Shown piece by piece: positions 16,245 to 24,636 of a stretch of 32,784 bases of DNA. The translations under genes and the position numbers were made by a program. Position 1 is the stretch's first letter, and the number at the start of each line of letters is the position of its first letter. The notes beneath the pieces were generated by a model. The model was not told where the DNA came from, made no database searches, and saw only the letters and a program-made list of their open reading frames with translations. This stretch comes from CAILAD01 sp964397085 (GTDB lineage Bacteria; Patescibacteriota; Saccharimonadia; CAILAD01; BJGX01): contig CAYNHH010000003.1 in assembly GCA_964397085.1 (NCBI GenBank), forward strand, positions 1 to 32,784, read 5' to 3'.

Positions 16245-17677
16245 ATAAGCTTCACCATAGGGTTACTTTTAATTAGTTCTTTGGCAATTTTGACATAGTC
16301 TTCCTCGGCTATTTCTTGATTGGCTACATCTGCAATTACACTCTTGAGCCATGATACACTCACCTCAGCAGGATCTTTCGACTGCATAAGCGCTTCTAAC
16401 ATTATATACTGCTCTTTGAGAGTATAGCTGACATCGGGTGGCTGTTTGAAAAGTTCATAGAGCTTATCACCAAGTACTATTTGAGCACTCGCCGTATCTG
16501 ATAATTGCGAGCCAAAACGTGAAAAATCACTGGCAGTTCGAAATTTGGCAAGCTCATTACGCACCCTTGTTGCTAGCTCTGCAAACTGTTTGGATTGTGA
16601 TCGCCCACCTACCCGGCTCACCGACACCACCGCATCAACTGCCGGCTTTATTCCCTTATGCATTGTGGTGAGGTCAAATACAATTTGCCCATCGGTCATC
16701 GATATAAGACTGGTGGGTATATAGCCCGTGAGATCGCCGGTAGGTGTAGTGCCAACGGCAAGAACAGTTTGACTTGCCCCATTACGCTTGAGCTTACCAG
16801 CGCGCTCCAAGAGTGACGAATGTTGCCAAAACATATCTCCAGGATACCCCTCTCGCCCCGGTGGCACATCAAGAAGTAATGACATCTCACGGTACAATTT
16901 AGCATGCGCAGATAGATCGTCATAGAATACTACAGTATTTTTTCCCGCTCTCCAAAAATTTTCTGCTATTGCGCAACCCACATATGGCGCCAAGTAGCTC
17001 AATGGCAAAGAATCGAATATATCTGCTACTACCACGATGGTTCGATCTAATACATCAGCTGCCCTGAGGCGAGCAAGAAGTGTATCGATATCATGCTTGT
17101 GTTTGGCTATAAGTACATATACCAACACAGCATCTTCTTTTGCTTGAAAATTCGCCACTTGACTCAAAAACGTCGACTTACCAGACTTATTATCGCCAAT
17201 AATTGCTATTCTTTGACCCTTCACAATAGGAAATAATGTATCTACCAGCATCACACCTGTTGCTAGTTGTTCATCTACAATGGCTCGTTCAAAAAAACCA
17301 GGCGCAGAACCAAATACTGGCTGTGGCTGGCCATTCTTTTTGAGTACAGATCCATCTTTAGGAGAAAGAAGTGGGTCAACTATTCTTCCAAGTAGATTCT
17401 CATTGGCATAAATAGAAAAGCTATTAGCAGCGATTTTTGCCTCCATACCTACTGCCACTGTTGAGTTAGGTGAAAAAAGCAATACCGTCACAGTCTCTTC
17501 ATTGGCCTGCCAAACCAAACCAAGTTCTTTATTGGCAAATTCAACAACCGCATTAGTCTGAGCATTTGCAAGCCCGCCAATCTTGGCGACAAATCTATAC
17601 ACAGAGACAACTTTTGCAGCCGCTGTTTGCTTTTGAGATAGCTTTGAGTGAATTATTGTATCTTTCTGTTTCATCAT
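16241..17677 (-). CDS. F1-like ATPase alpha subunit (non-catalytic)
   Basis: The protein has 478 residues, shorter than the usual ~500, mainly at the N-terminus where ordinary alpha binds delta. The Walker A is GDNKSGKS at residues 161-168 (usual GDRQTGKT). YDDLSAHAKLYREMSLLLD and the PPGREGYPGD block are strongly conserved. The arginine finger that completes the beta active site is R355 in VSVSRVGGRSQ. The short N-terminus fits the lack of a delta gene in the operon. Alternatives such as FliI or type III secretion ATPases are excluded because separate alpha, beta, gamma and epsilon genes lie in order. The start overlaps the stop of the c-like gene (ATGA); a second ATG follows directly. Confidence 0.93.
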   Translation of the reverse strand: MMKQKDTIIHSKLSQKQTAAAKVVSVYRFVAKIGGLANAQTNAVVEFANKELGLVWQANEETVTVLLFSPNSTVAVGMEAKIAANSFSIYANENLLGRIVDPLLSPKDGSVLKKNGQPQPVFGSAPGFFERAIVDEQLATGVMLVDTLFPIVKGQRIAIIGDNKSGKSTFLSQVANFQAKEDAVLVYVLIAKHKHDIDTLLARLRAADVLDRTIVVVADIFDSLPLSYLAPYVGCAIAENFWRAGKNTVVFYDDLSAHAKLYREMSLLLDVPPGREGYPGDMFWQHSSLLERAGKLKRNGASQTVLAVGTTPTGDLTGYIPTSLISMTDGQIVFDLTTMHKGIKPAVDAVVSVSRVGGRSQSKQFAELATRVRNELAKFRTASDFSRFGSQLSDTASAQIVLGDKLYELFKQPPDVSYTLKEQYIMLEALMQSKDPAEVSVSWLKSVIADVANQEIAEEDYVKIAKELIKSNPMVKLI

Positions 17678-18522
17678 CGTGTCAATATTAAATAAACAAT
17701 TGCAAATCCGCTGAGCATTATTGCTACCACTGCTACTATTACCTGTAAAAGACTTTGCAAAATTGCATGTTTCGAGAGTGGGTTGCGACCAATGGATCGT
17801 ATGCTACTCGTCAGTGAGGTATACAGAATTACAACCGAAACTGCAGCAGCTATCAGTAGTACGAGTAATGCGGCTACTGCCCTTACTACAGATACCGGCT
17901 TACCTGTGGCACTTATAGCAAATGATTGTACTCCAGAAACAAGCGAGTTGTTTTGCAGAGAGTTTGGGGGAGAATAGCTTCCAATCGCTATATTTGCTGC
18001 AAGCACCCCTATTGTTAATGTCGTATCTTTACCGTCCTTGTCTTTAATAGTCTGCGTACGCTTCTGTTTGGCTTGAGTGAAATCTTCCTGGGCCGTACCC
18101 ACCACCCGAGTCTGTTCAGTAGCCTTCATGGCCACACCAGCTACAGGAGAGGAAGTAAGTAAATCACCATTTGTTACTTCACCGTTAATATTTGATACCA
18201 AAATACTTACTTGGCCATTACTTACTACCTGAGTATTCCCATCATTAGTATTGAGATTCACCAATACATTTTGAGGCACCACCACCACGCCCAATAAGCT
18301 TTCATTATTAGCTGTATTTGCAAGCTCAACAACTGTCTGAGAATTTGTCTTGAGTGATACTACACTCCCTTGTGCTAGTTGCGTATTTGAAGTGAAGGCT
18401 TGGCTTACGGTATCTGCAGCAGCTCTTCTTGAAAACACAAAAGTACCAATCAACACCAAAAGTACCAAAAAAAATACTATTGGTGACTTTTGTATCAATG
18501 TTTGTTTGTAACTGACAGACAT
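17674..18522 (-). CDS. c-subunit-like membrane hairpin fused to an extracytoplasmic domain (X0-type partner of F1)
   Basis: The protein has 282 residues. The first membrane helix (about residues 13-30) is followed by an extracytoplasmic domain (about 35-208). That domain contains NGEVTNGDLLTSSPVAGVAMKAT and VVGTAQEDF, a pattern I associate with CPR fibre/S74-linked surface proteins. The C-terminus is a two-helix hairpin (about 211-234 and 255-280) joined by a basic loop with Arg246-Asn247-Pro248, like the RQP/RNP loop by which ATP synthase c subunits hold gamma and epsilon. The predicted topology puts that loop in the cytoplasm, as in subunit c. No Asp or Glu occurs in the hairpin, so the ion-carrying carboxylate is missing. 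The gene heads the ATPase operon and overlaps alpha by ATGA. The membrane assignment is clear; homology to c is inferred. Confidence 0.75.
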   Translation of the reverse strand: MSVSYKQTLIQKSPIVFFLVLLVLIGTFVFSRRAAADTVSQAFTSNTQLAQGSVVSLKTNSQTVVELANTANNESLLGVVVVPQNVLVNLNTNDGNTQVVSNGQVSILVSNINGEVTNGDLLTSSPVAGVAMKATEQTRVVGTAQEDFTQAKQKRTQTIKDKDGKDTTLTIGVLAANIAIGSYSPPNSLQNNSLVSGVQSFAISATGKPVSVVRAVAALLVLLIAAAVSVVILYTSLTSSIRSIGRNPLSKHAILQSLLQVIVAVVAIMLSGFAIVYLILTR

Positions 18523-18583
18523 AGAAAAAACCCGTAAACTCCTTATGCTTATATCTATTCTAGCACTTTTTGCTGGAGTTTAC
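18523..18583 (-). promoter_or_regulatory. Terminator-like inverted repeat with the ATPase-operon promoter in its loop
   Basis: On the minus strand GTAAACTCC (18575-18583) and GGAGTTTAC (18534-18542) form a perfect 9-bp stem, followed by GGGTTTTTT. The 32-nt loop contains an extended -10 element, TGC-TAGAAT (18557-18565). A transcript arriving from upstream would carry both arms and could terminate; one started in the loop carries only the second arm. GGAG in that arm lies 18 nt before the ATG, too far for a normal Shine-Dalgarno. Confidence 0.5.
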
Positions 18584-18605
18584 CCTATTACAGATGCCTG
18601 AAAAA

Positions 18606-19223
18606 CTAAGCTTCTGTATCGTGGTGAAAACGTGAGATCACAAACTCAATGAGTACCCCTACAATAGCTCCGGCTATCAAGAGAATTGAGAGCATCCAAG
18701 TAGGTATTACATAACCATAATACCTTGCGACCATATAGAAGAGTACTCCAAAGATCAGTCCAGTAATAGCGCCACCCATCAGTGCAGATGGTCGAAAAAC
18801 TGTTTTTCCGGCTACATCACTCACCTTTTCAACCGCACTGTTGTGAATCACTTTTGAAAAAGCTCGAGACCCCTTAGGTAACTGTGCCTGAACATGCTTC
18901 ATCTCTTTTTTATACACTGCTTTCTTTTGCGCACGTGTATAGCTATTGGGATCTTTTTTCTCCGGAGCTACTTCCTGAGATTTTTCAGCTTTAGCCTTTT
19001 CTTTTGATAACTCAAGCTCTTGCTTTTCTTTCTCTGCAGAAAGCTTTTTCTCAGCCGACTCATGTTTGCGTGCAAGATCTGCTTCACCCTGTTCTTTTTC
19101 AGCTTTGGTGAATTTCTTCTCAGGTGCCTTAGCTCGTTCTAAATTCTTTAGCTCTGACTGCTCTGCGCGTTCAGCCGCTCCATCTTGATACTTTTCTTTA
19201 TTGCTTTCAGGATTACTAGCCAT
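18606..19223 (-). CDS. Charged coiled-coil protein with two C-terminal membrane helices
   Basis: I do not recognise a family. About 205 residues: roughly the first 130 are extremely rich in Lys, Glu, Ala and Gln with heptad-like patterns (predicted cytoplasmic coiled coil). Two membrane helices follow in the last 65 residues (GGAITGLIFGVLFYMVARYY and WMLSILLIAGAIVGVLIEFV) with a His/Asp-containing tail. Three in-frame ATGs compete (19241, 19238 and 19223). I chose 19223 because GGAG lies 9 nt upstream and the overlap with the preceding stop is then only 8 nt. It is cotranscribed with the LPKTG surface protein and may anchor or organise it on the inner side of the membrane, which is an inference. 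Confidence 0.75.
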   Translation of the reverse strand: MASNPESNKEKYQDGAAERAEQSELKNLERAKAPEKKFTKAEKEQGEADLARKHESAEKKLSAEKEKQELELSKEKAKAEKSQEVAPEKKDPNSYTRAQKKAVYKKEMKHVQAQLPKGSRAFSKVIHNSAVEKVSDVAGKTVFRPSALMGGAITGLIFGVLFYMVARYYGYVIPTWMLSILLIAGAIVGVLIEFVISRFHHDTEA

Positions 19224-21462
19224 TGATATTTGCTCCATCATTTAATGTTTCTACTAATTGAATTTCACGTTTGAGCAATCTATTTCTGAAAAAGAGATAT
19301 AGGGAAGTTGCTGCGAAGAAGCCTATAAACGCGATAGGAACACCCGCACCAGTTTTGGGCAGTTCTTTTGCCATACACTCAAGTCTTTTCGCAGGATTCA
19401 CAGACAGTGGAGTTGCTACAACATTACCAAAGAACTCGTCTTCCATTGAACAATTATAGTTACTTGGATCAGTTGGCTTTGATGCATTAGTAGGGAGCGG
19501 ATTTTTCACCTGAACAGTAAAGCTTTTTACTACGTATGTTGGAGCATCCTGCTTAATACTTACCGGTACATCGACTGGCGGCCATTCAATAAATGTCTGA
19601 TTGTTTTCGTTTACCAGCTTACCACCGCTTGCATCAACTATATCTGCATACTGCAATATATCTGAGATATTATCTCGGAAAATGAACCCTTTTACAGGAG
19701 AGGCACCTATACTGGCTATGCCAATACTGTAGGTAATCTTATCACCAGGGCGAGCAACTTGGCCATTGGCATCAGTTGGCTTATTATCACTCGTAAGAAT
19801 CGTATTGTTCTGCACTCTTTTAACATACTTTACCTCTTCTATAGTGATTTCTTCAGTACAACTAGGTTTAGACGATTTGACAGCCGAATCAGTGCCCACG
19901 ACCACCACCTTGGCGGTATATTTTCCTCCAGATGTGTAAGTATGCTTTTTAACCGCTTCCAGCTTGTCAGTTGCAACCACTTCTTTCTTGCCATCACCAT
20001 AATCAAACTGGTATTCCTTGATACTCGTGTTGAGTACGCTGGCTTTTGCAGTAAAGGTCGTTTCAAAAGGAACTTTGTCGGCCTTATCAGGGTTAGCGGT
20101 CAATTTAAGACAAGTGAAATCTTTGGGTTGTGGTGTAACGGTAAATGGCTGAAAACAATCAGTATTCTCTGGTGCTGCAACTCCAGTATTGCTCGTTACT
20201 CTCAATATCACTAGATAGTTTCCTGCAACATCGCGTTTGAATGAAGTTGCATCGAAGTAACCTGATGCGGGATCTCTCAGCGCATTGACATTATCATGCA
20301 GTATTCTCGGTGCTGTCTCTTGGTAATACCTGTTATTGAATGGCACTACAGGCCCTGATGTACCTTGGGGCACTTCCTTAAGCAACAAGTATGTATAGAG
20401 CTTGCCAGTTGGTGCAGTACCAATATCACCGACTACTGCAGCTTCACCAGCTAGTTTTGGAGTAAATGGTGCCTGTGCAGTTGTTGTTGGCATAGTAAGG
20501 TCCTTACAAACCAAAGTACGAGGCTGCTGTACAGTAAGCTGACGAGAACAGTTTCCAGCTCCTGAGCCTGCCGCGAAGTACTTTGTACCTCCAACATCAT
20601 AGAAGACCACAAGTTTTATCGTGAAAGTACCGGGCTTATCAAATTTGAAGACGCGCAATGTTCCATCTACAAAATTACCCGGAGATTCTTGACCCACCCC
20701 ATTGGCAGACTGTATAGGATAGGCCAAATTACCGTTACTATCATAGACACCATAGGCCATATCAACAAGCTCACCACCAGAAACGTTGGTGCCACTTGCA
20801 TAACCTCTATAGCCCACTTCCGCACCGACAGGCACTGGGCCAGGAACGGTATAATTTAATGTGGCACAACTAAATGATTTTTCAGCAGGTGGAGGAGGCG
20901 GAGGGGTAGTTGGTCGTAAAATAATATTTCCACAATCAAGTATCACGCCCCATTCGTACCACTGGCCCGTATCTGTATCTTGAATTTTTTCTCCACCAAT
21001 TAATGAGGTGAAACAATTTTGTTGCCAACGCGACTCAGCTGGTCCCATCCATATACCAGGCTGCCATTGGTATGAATTTGGGGCACTAAAACGTCCCATA
21101 GAAAGCCAGCCTTGTCCCTTACAGGCACTACCCACGCCGGCTGCATTCATCTTGTCTCGTGTTATTTGAAGCCGGCCAAAGACTTGCTGAATACCATCTG
21201 GGTTTTGATCCCATATTCTACTAATTATGCTCGCTTTACTAAATGGTCCACCCGATACTAAATCTCCAGGACTAGCAGCATAGCTAGGTTTTGGCGGAAC
21301 CATAAAGGTAAAAAACTGAAATGCTAGAAGACCTATCATTAGTACCGACGCTATTCGCCGGGTAGCTGTCTCCTTAGAAAGCCGTTTAGCGTAAAAAACT
21401 ACCTTATTCTTCGATATCGCCCCGATCGAGAAATTAGTTACTATATCGCGAAAGTTACTCAT
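19216..21462 (-). CDS. Large surface protein with PKD domain and LPKTG sorting-like signal
   Basis: The 748-residue protein has an N-terminal hydrophobic export signal (about residues 38-54) with a possible cleavage after SYAA. The N-terminal half contains several Cys residues and a proline run (about residue 190). Repeated Ig-like segments follow; one is a clear PKD domain (about 450-545, with FDYGDGKK and HTYTSGGKYTAKV). A DUF11-like segment (GDKITYSIGIASIG) comes next. LPKTG is at residues 701-705, then a membrane helix and an Arg/Lys stretch, as in sortase substrates. The tail after the helix is 23 residues, longer than in classical sorting signals, so permanent membrane anchoring is an alternative. 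It overlaps the next gene by 8 nt. Confidence 0.8.
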   Translation of the reverse strand: MSNFRDIVTNFSIGAISKNKVVFYAKRLSKETATRRIASVLMIGLLAFQFFTFMVPPKPSYAASPGDLVSGGPFSKASIISRIWDQNPDGIQQVFGRLQITRDKMNAAGVGSACKGQGWLSMGRFSAPNSYQWQPGIWMGPAESRWQQNCFTSLIGGEKIQDTDTGQWYEWGVILDCGNIILRPTTPPPPPPAEKSFSCATLNYTVPGPVPVGAEVGYRGYASGTNVSGGELVDMAYGVYDSNGNLAYPIQSANGVGQESPGNFVDGTLRVFKFDKPGTFTIKLVVFYDVGGTKYFAAGSGAGNCSRQLTVQQPRTLVCKDLTMPTTTAQAPFTPKLAGEAAVVGDIGTAPTGKLYTYLLLKEVPQGTSGPVVPFNNRYYQETAPRILHDNVNALRDPASGYFDATSFKRDVAGNYLVILRVTSNTGVAAPENTDCFQPFTVTPQPKDFTCLKLTANPDKADKVPFETTFTAKASVLNTSIKEYQFDYGDGKKEVVATDKLEAVKKHTYTSGGKYTAKVVVVGTDSAVKSSKPSCTEEITIEEVKYVKRVQNNTILTSDNKPTDANGQVARPGDKITYSIGIASIGASPVKGFIFRDNISDILQYADIVDASGGKLVNENNQTFIEWPPVDVPVSIKQDAPTYVVKSFTVQVKNPLPTNASKPTDPSNYNCSMEDEFFGNVVATPLSVNPAKRLECMAKELPKTGAGVPIAFIGFFAATSLYLFFRNRLLKREIQLVETLNDGANING

Positions 21463-21521
21463 GATTTTTGTTTCTTACCCCTCTTTTAGAAAGTTACAGA
21501 ATATATTAATACTTATGTTGT

Positions 21522-21551
21522 ATTGTAGTACACCAGCACTTGGTAGCGCAA
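21522..21551 (-). promoter_or_regulatory. Promoter of the PKD/LPKTG surface-protein gene
   Basis: TTGCGC (21546-21551) and TACAAT (21522-21527) are separated by 18 nt on the minus strand. Transcription would start near 21515, giving a leader of about 50 nt. A purine-rich AGAGGGG lies about 15 nt before the ATG, rather far for a standard ribosome-binding site. Confidence 0.5.
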
Positions 21552-21580
21552 GCTTTTTGCAAATTTGTGCCAAGCCAATA

Positions 21581-24097
21581 CTAGTGGCCAGAGTTTTCAC
21601 TCGTCACGTCTGCAGGCGTAATCGTAGCTGGTTCTGGCTCAACCGTACTCGAAGACTCAAGACTACGCACCACTTCAGCAGCAACTTCAGCTTTTGGCCT
21701 TCCATACTTACTTCTTGAGAGATCACGCATTGCAGACTGTAGCTCGGCATTTATCACTCCATTATCAATTGGCGGGTCACCTTTAATGGTAAAGGGCGTC
21801 ACTGGGTAGCCGTTTGCAATAATTTTCGCAGCCGCATAATGATTGGGGATATTTGCAATATCACTAGCACTAAACTGCGGAGCAAACTGCTTAGCAATGT
21901 ATTCTGAATCTTCATTACCTACTCTGTAAATCACCATCGAGCCAACATTACCAAACACAGCATCACGTATCTGCTCATCAATCTGTTCTATATATTGGTT
22001 GGCTACAATTAGATTGAAGTGGTACTTTCGAGCTTCAGACAAAATTGTTGCAAAACTATCTGTGGCAATATTTTGAAACTCATCTACATACAGAGCAAAG
22101 TCAATTCGCTCGCTTTCTGGTGTATCGGCTCTACTCATAGCTGCCATTTGCAGTTTGATAACAAAGATCATTCCGAGTAGTTTTGCATTGATCTCACCCA
22201 TAAGCCCTTTGCTCAAATTCACAATCAGTATTTTATTGGTATCCATTACTTCACGGAAATTCAGTGATGATTTTTTCTGACCAATAATATTTCGAAGCAT
22301 TTCATTATTTGCAATTGCCCCAAACTTTGAAGCAAAGTATCCTAGCATCTCAGATTTCGTATGGGCATCAGTCTGTGCCATTTGACCCGTCCAAAAGTCT
22401 TGAATAGTGGGGTCTGTAACAAACTTAAATTTCTTCTTCAAATATTCATCATCAGTAAATACCTTTGGAATCTCAATGAAAGTTCCACCTTCCGGATCAG
22501 CCATCACTGTCAGTGCAGCATTTCGAAACCAACTTTCAAACTGTGGGCCTATCATGCCTTGATGATTAGGGTCATACAATTTATAAAGCATAGCGATGGC
22601 TTCTTGCACCAAGAAGTCTTTTTGCTCTGGACGATCATGATCATACTCCATAATATTTAAGCCCAGCGGAAACTCCGTGTCTCCTGGAGAAAAGTAAATC
22701 ACATCCTCAGCGCGCTCTGGCGGTATTCGCCCAAGAAGCTTCTCAGCTTCATCACCGTTTGGATCAATAAAACAAAATCCCAATCCAGCCTTAGCGTCCT
22801 GTAGCATCATATTAGTAAGCAATGTAGATTTACCGGTACCAGTCTGACCAATAGTATATATATGACGTCTCTTATCATCCTTGGTAATAAATATTGGTGT
22901 ATCCACCCCGCGATACTTATTCACACCAATGCGAAGCCCTTCAGTAGGCAGACCGCCAGGAGCAGGCACTTCTTTGGCCGCCCGTCTTTCAAGACTAGTA
23001 GAAATGCCTATGACCTGACTTGGTAAATGGAATATGGTTGCAAGTTCTGTGGAGTTTAATACCATTTTATTATTTTTGGCAGGGAAAAATCGAAAGATAA
23101 AGTTGGTTGCAACATCTTGTGGCTGATCAGCTGCCTTGTATTTAAAGCTATTGGCACCTCCCTGACTGAGCTGAGCAAACCCTAGGGTCAAATCTTGAAT
23201 AATTACCTTTGTTCGTAGTGTATCCTCTGAGCTAGCTACTAGACGAATAAGGGTCTCAAATACAGGCGATTTTGCCTTGAGCTCTATCATGTCTGCCTTT
23301 TTTTGGTCAATTGCATCAATCTGCTTAGGCTCAGACTTATTGCCTTCACTTTCTGACTTGGTCCTAAAGGGTGCCTGTAAAAGCTCTACTAGAAGATCCA
23401 ATATCTTACTAGAAGTAGCCGAGGACTTCTTGTTGGGGTTGAGTATACTTTTTGCATTTGAGAGTGCTTGCTTTGCCCATTTAGAGTTTGCCGGTCGTAT
23501 CATTACCTGTATCGCCGCCCCCTCGGTATCTGCTAGATTAGAAAGACCGGCCAGCATTCCAGTCATTGCATCACTATCACTTTCTTTATATGTGTTGATA
23601 GGCAAGTAACTTTCTTTGGTGAGCACTAACTCTCCGCCTTGCACGCCAGCAATTTTACTTTTCTGAGAAAAAATATTGGCATCTTCAGCTTTTTCTATCT
23701 GTATATCTGGATATCCTGACGTCAAAGACTTCTGTACAGCACTGAGTAGACTAGCAGGCACGGCAATGTAAAAATTAATGAGTTTGCCTTCAGCAACTAT
23801 TTCAAAACTTATATGCTTTTTACCATAGAAGCCCGATTTTTCTGTTGCAACACCAGAGAGCAAATTAAACACACCCTCAGCGCGAGCAATATTCTCCTTG
23901 ATCACTTCACGCATATCTCTACTACCTTCTTCTACCTCTTGAGGCGGAAGTTTAACAAGCAAGGGTACCATCTTTAAAGAACGCTCGATGTCTTTGGCCC
24001 TTCGAGAAATCCGTCGATACCAATAATAGCCCAAAATAGCCACAATCGTTACAAAAAGCACCAGCACTAATGACATAAATATTACAAATTGACTCAT
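21581..24097 (-). CDS. Membrane-anchored HerA/VirB4-TraG-like ATPase (type IV secretion-type)
   Basis: The 838-residue protein starts with a membrane helix (about residues 4-26) followed by basic residues, so the bulk is cytoplasmic. An N-terminal region of about 380 residues has no motif I can name. The ATPase core has Walker A GQTGTGKST at about residues 417-425 and Walker B FALYVDEFQN at about 670, followed by a sensor-like LIVANQY segment. The arrangement matches the DUF87/TraG-TraD C-terminal families of DNA- or protein-pumping ATPases. The tail is Ser/Thr/Glu/Pro-rich. Such proteins are widespread in CPR genomes and are often annotated as conjugation or type IV secretion ATPases; the substrate is not known. 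It starts 5 nt after the stop of the Pro/Gln-rich gene, so they form an operon. Confidence 0.85.
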   Translation of the reverse strand: MSQFVIFMSLVLVLFVTIVAILGYYWYRRISRRAKDIERSLKMVPLLVKLPPQEVEEGSRDMREVIKENIARAEGVFNLLSGVATEKSGFYGKKHISFEIVAEGKLINFYIAVPASLLSAVQKSLTSGYPDIQIEKAEDANIFSQKSKIAGVQGGELVLTKESYLPINTYKESDSDAMTGMLAGLSNLADTEGAAIQVMIRPANSKWAKQALSNAKSILNPNKKSSATSSKILDLLVELLQAPFRTKSESEGNKSEPKQIDAIDQKKADMIELKAKSPVFETLIRLVASSEDTLRTKVIIQDLTLGFAQLSQGGANSFKYKAADQPQDVATNFIFRFFPAKNNKMVLNSTELATIFHLPSQVIGISTSLERRAAKEVPAPGGLPTEGLRIGVNKYRGVDTPIFITKDDKRRHIYTIGQTGTGKSTLLTNMMLQDAKAGLGFCFIDPNGDEAEKLLGRIPPERAEDVIYFSPGDTEFPLGLNIMEYDHDRPEQKDFLVQEAIAMLYKLYDPNHQGMIGPQFESWFRNAALTVMADPEGGTFIEIPKVFTDDEYLKKKFKFVTDPTIQDFWTGQMAQTDAHTKSEMLGYFASKFGAIANNEMLRNIIGQKKSSLNFREVMDTNKILIVNLSKGLMGEINAKLLGMIFVIKLQMAAMSRADTPESERIDFALYVDEFQNIATDSFATILSEARKYHFNLIVANQYIEQIDEQIRDAVFGNVGSMVIYRVGNEDSEYIAKQFAPQFSASDIANIPNHYAAAKIIANGYPVTPFTIKGDPPIDNGVINAELQSAMRDLSRSKYGRPKAEVAAEVVRSLESSSTVEPEPATITPADVTSENSGH

Positions 24098-24102
24098 AGA
24101 AA

Positions 24103-24567
24103 TTATTTCACGTCTAAATTAAACCGCTTCTTTAAATATGCTCGACTTAGGTCATGTTGATGCTCATCTTCTATAAAAGGATCGTCCTTATCTGCGTCGA
24201 TAACTTGCTCTGTCTTATCTACCCAAGGCTTCTCAATAAGATCAGTATCTTCTGCCTCAAGATCACCCACAGCTTGACCGTGCATTTGTCTAGCAGTTGA
24301 GCTATCCGTGTGGACTGCAGTAGCCTGAATTGGCTGTTGTTGAGCAGCAGCTACTGGTTGCTGTTGAGCAGGCAAAGCTTGAGGATTTGCTTGAGATAGT
24401 TGCTCGGGTTGAGCCTGTTGTCCCACTTCCACCACCTGTGGTGGTGTAGGCTGAAGAGGAACTTGTTCAGGTCGTGATAATACAGGAGCCGCCTGGGGTT
24501 CAGGAGGGAGTCTTGGTTGGGCTGACATATCAGGCCCTGTTATCGGAGGATTTATAGGAGGATTCAT
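24103..24567 (-). CDS. Pro/Gln/Ala-rich low-complexity protein
   Basis: No family recognised. The first 90 of 154 residues are disordered-looking Pro, Gln and Ala sequence (PINPPITGPD, repeated Gln-Gln-Pro units). The C-terminal 60 residues are acidic then mixed, ending FIEDEHQHDLSRAYLKKRF plus a short tail. There is no membrane helix or signal. The gene lies 5 nt upstream of the HerA/VirB4-like ATPase, so a partner or adaptor role is plausible but unproven. The ATG lies exactly 7 nt after a TGG-TATAAT extended -10, which suggests a leaderless message. Confidence 0.75.
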   Translation of the reverse strand: MNPPINPPITGPDMSAQPRLPPEPQAAPVLSRPEQVPLQPTPPQVVEVGQQAQPEQLSQANPQALPAQQQPVAAAQQQPIQATAVHTDSSTARQMHGQAVGDLEAEDTDLIEKPWVDKTEQVIDADKDDPFIEDEHQHDLSRAYLKKRFNLDVK

Positions 24568-24574
24568 ACATACA

Positions 24575-24583
24575 ATTATACCA
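24575..24583 (-). promoter_or_regulatory. Extended -10 promoter giving a probably leaderless transcript
   Basis: The minus strand reads TGG then TATAAT (24575-24580). Seven nucleotides separate the -10 from the ATG at 24565-24567, so transcription would begin at or next to the A of the start codon. No Shine-Dalgarno sequence fits in between. Confidence 0.6.
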
Positions 24584-24636
24584 GTTATGCTTCATAAGTC
24601 ACAACCATAACGTGCTGATACATACCTTAGATTTGC

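Noticed and set aside
13826..17677. Interpretation as flagellar/type III secretion ATPase or as Rho
   Set aside because: Separate alpha and beta genes, a gamma gene with the FEPS motif and long C-terminal helix, and an epsilon barrel are all present in F1 order.
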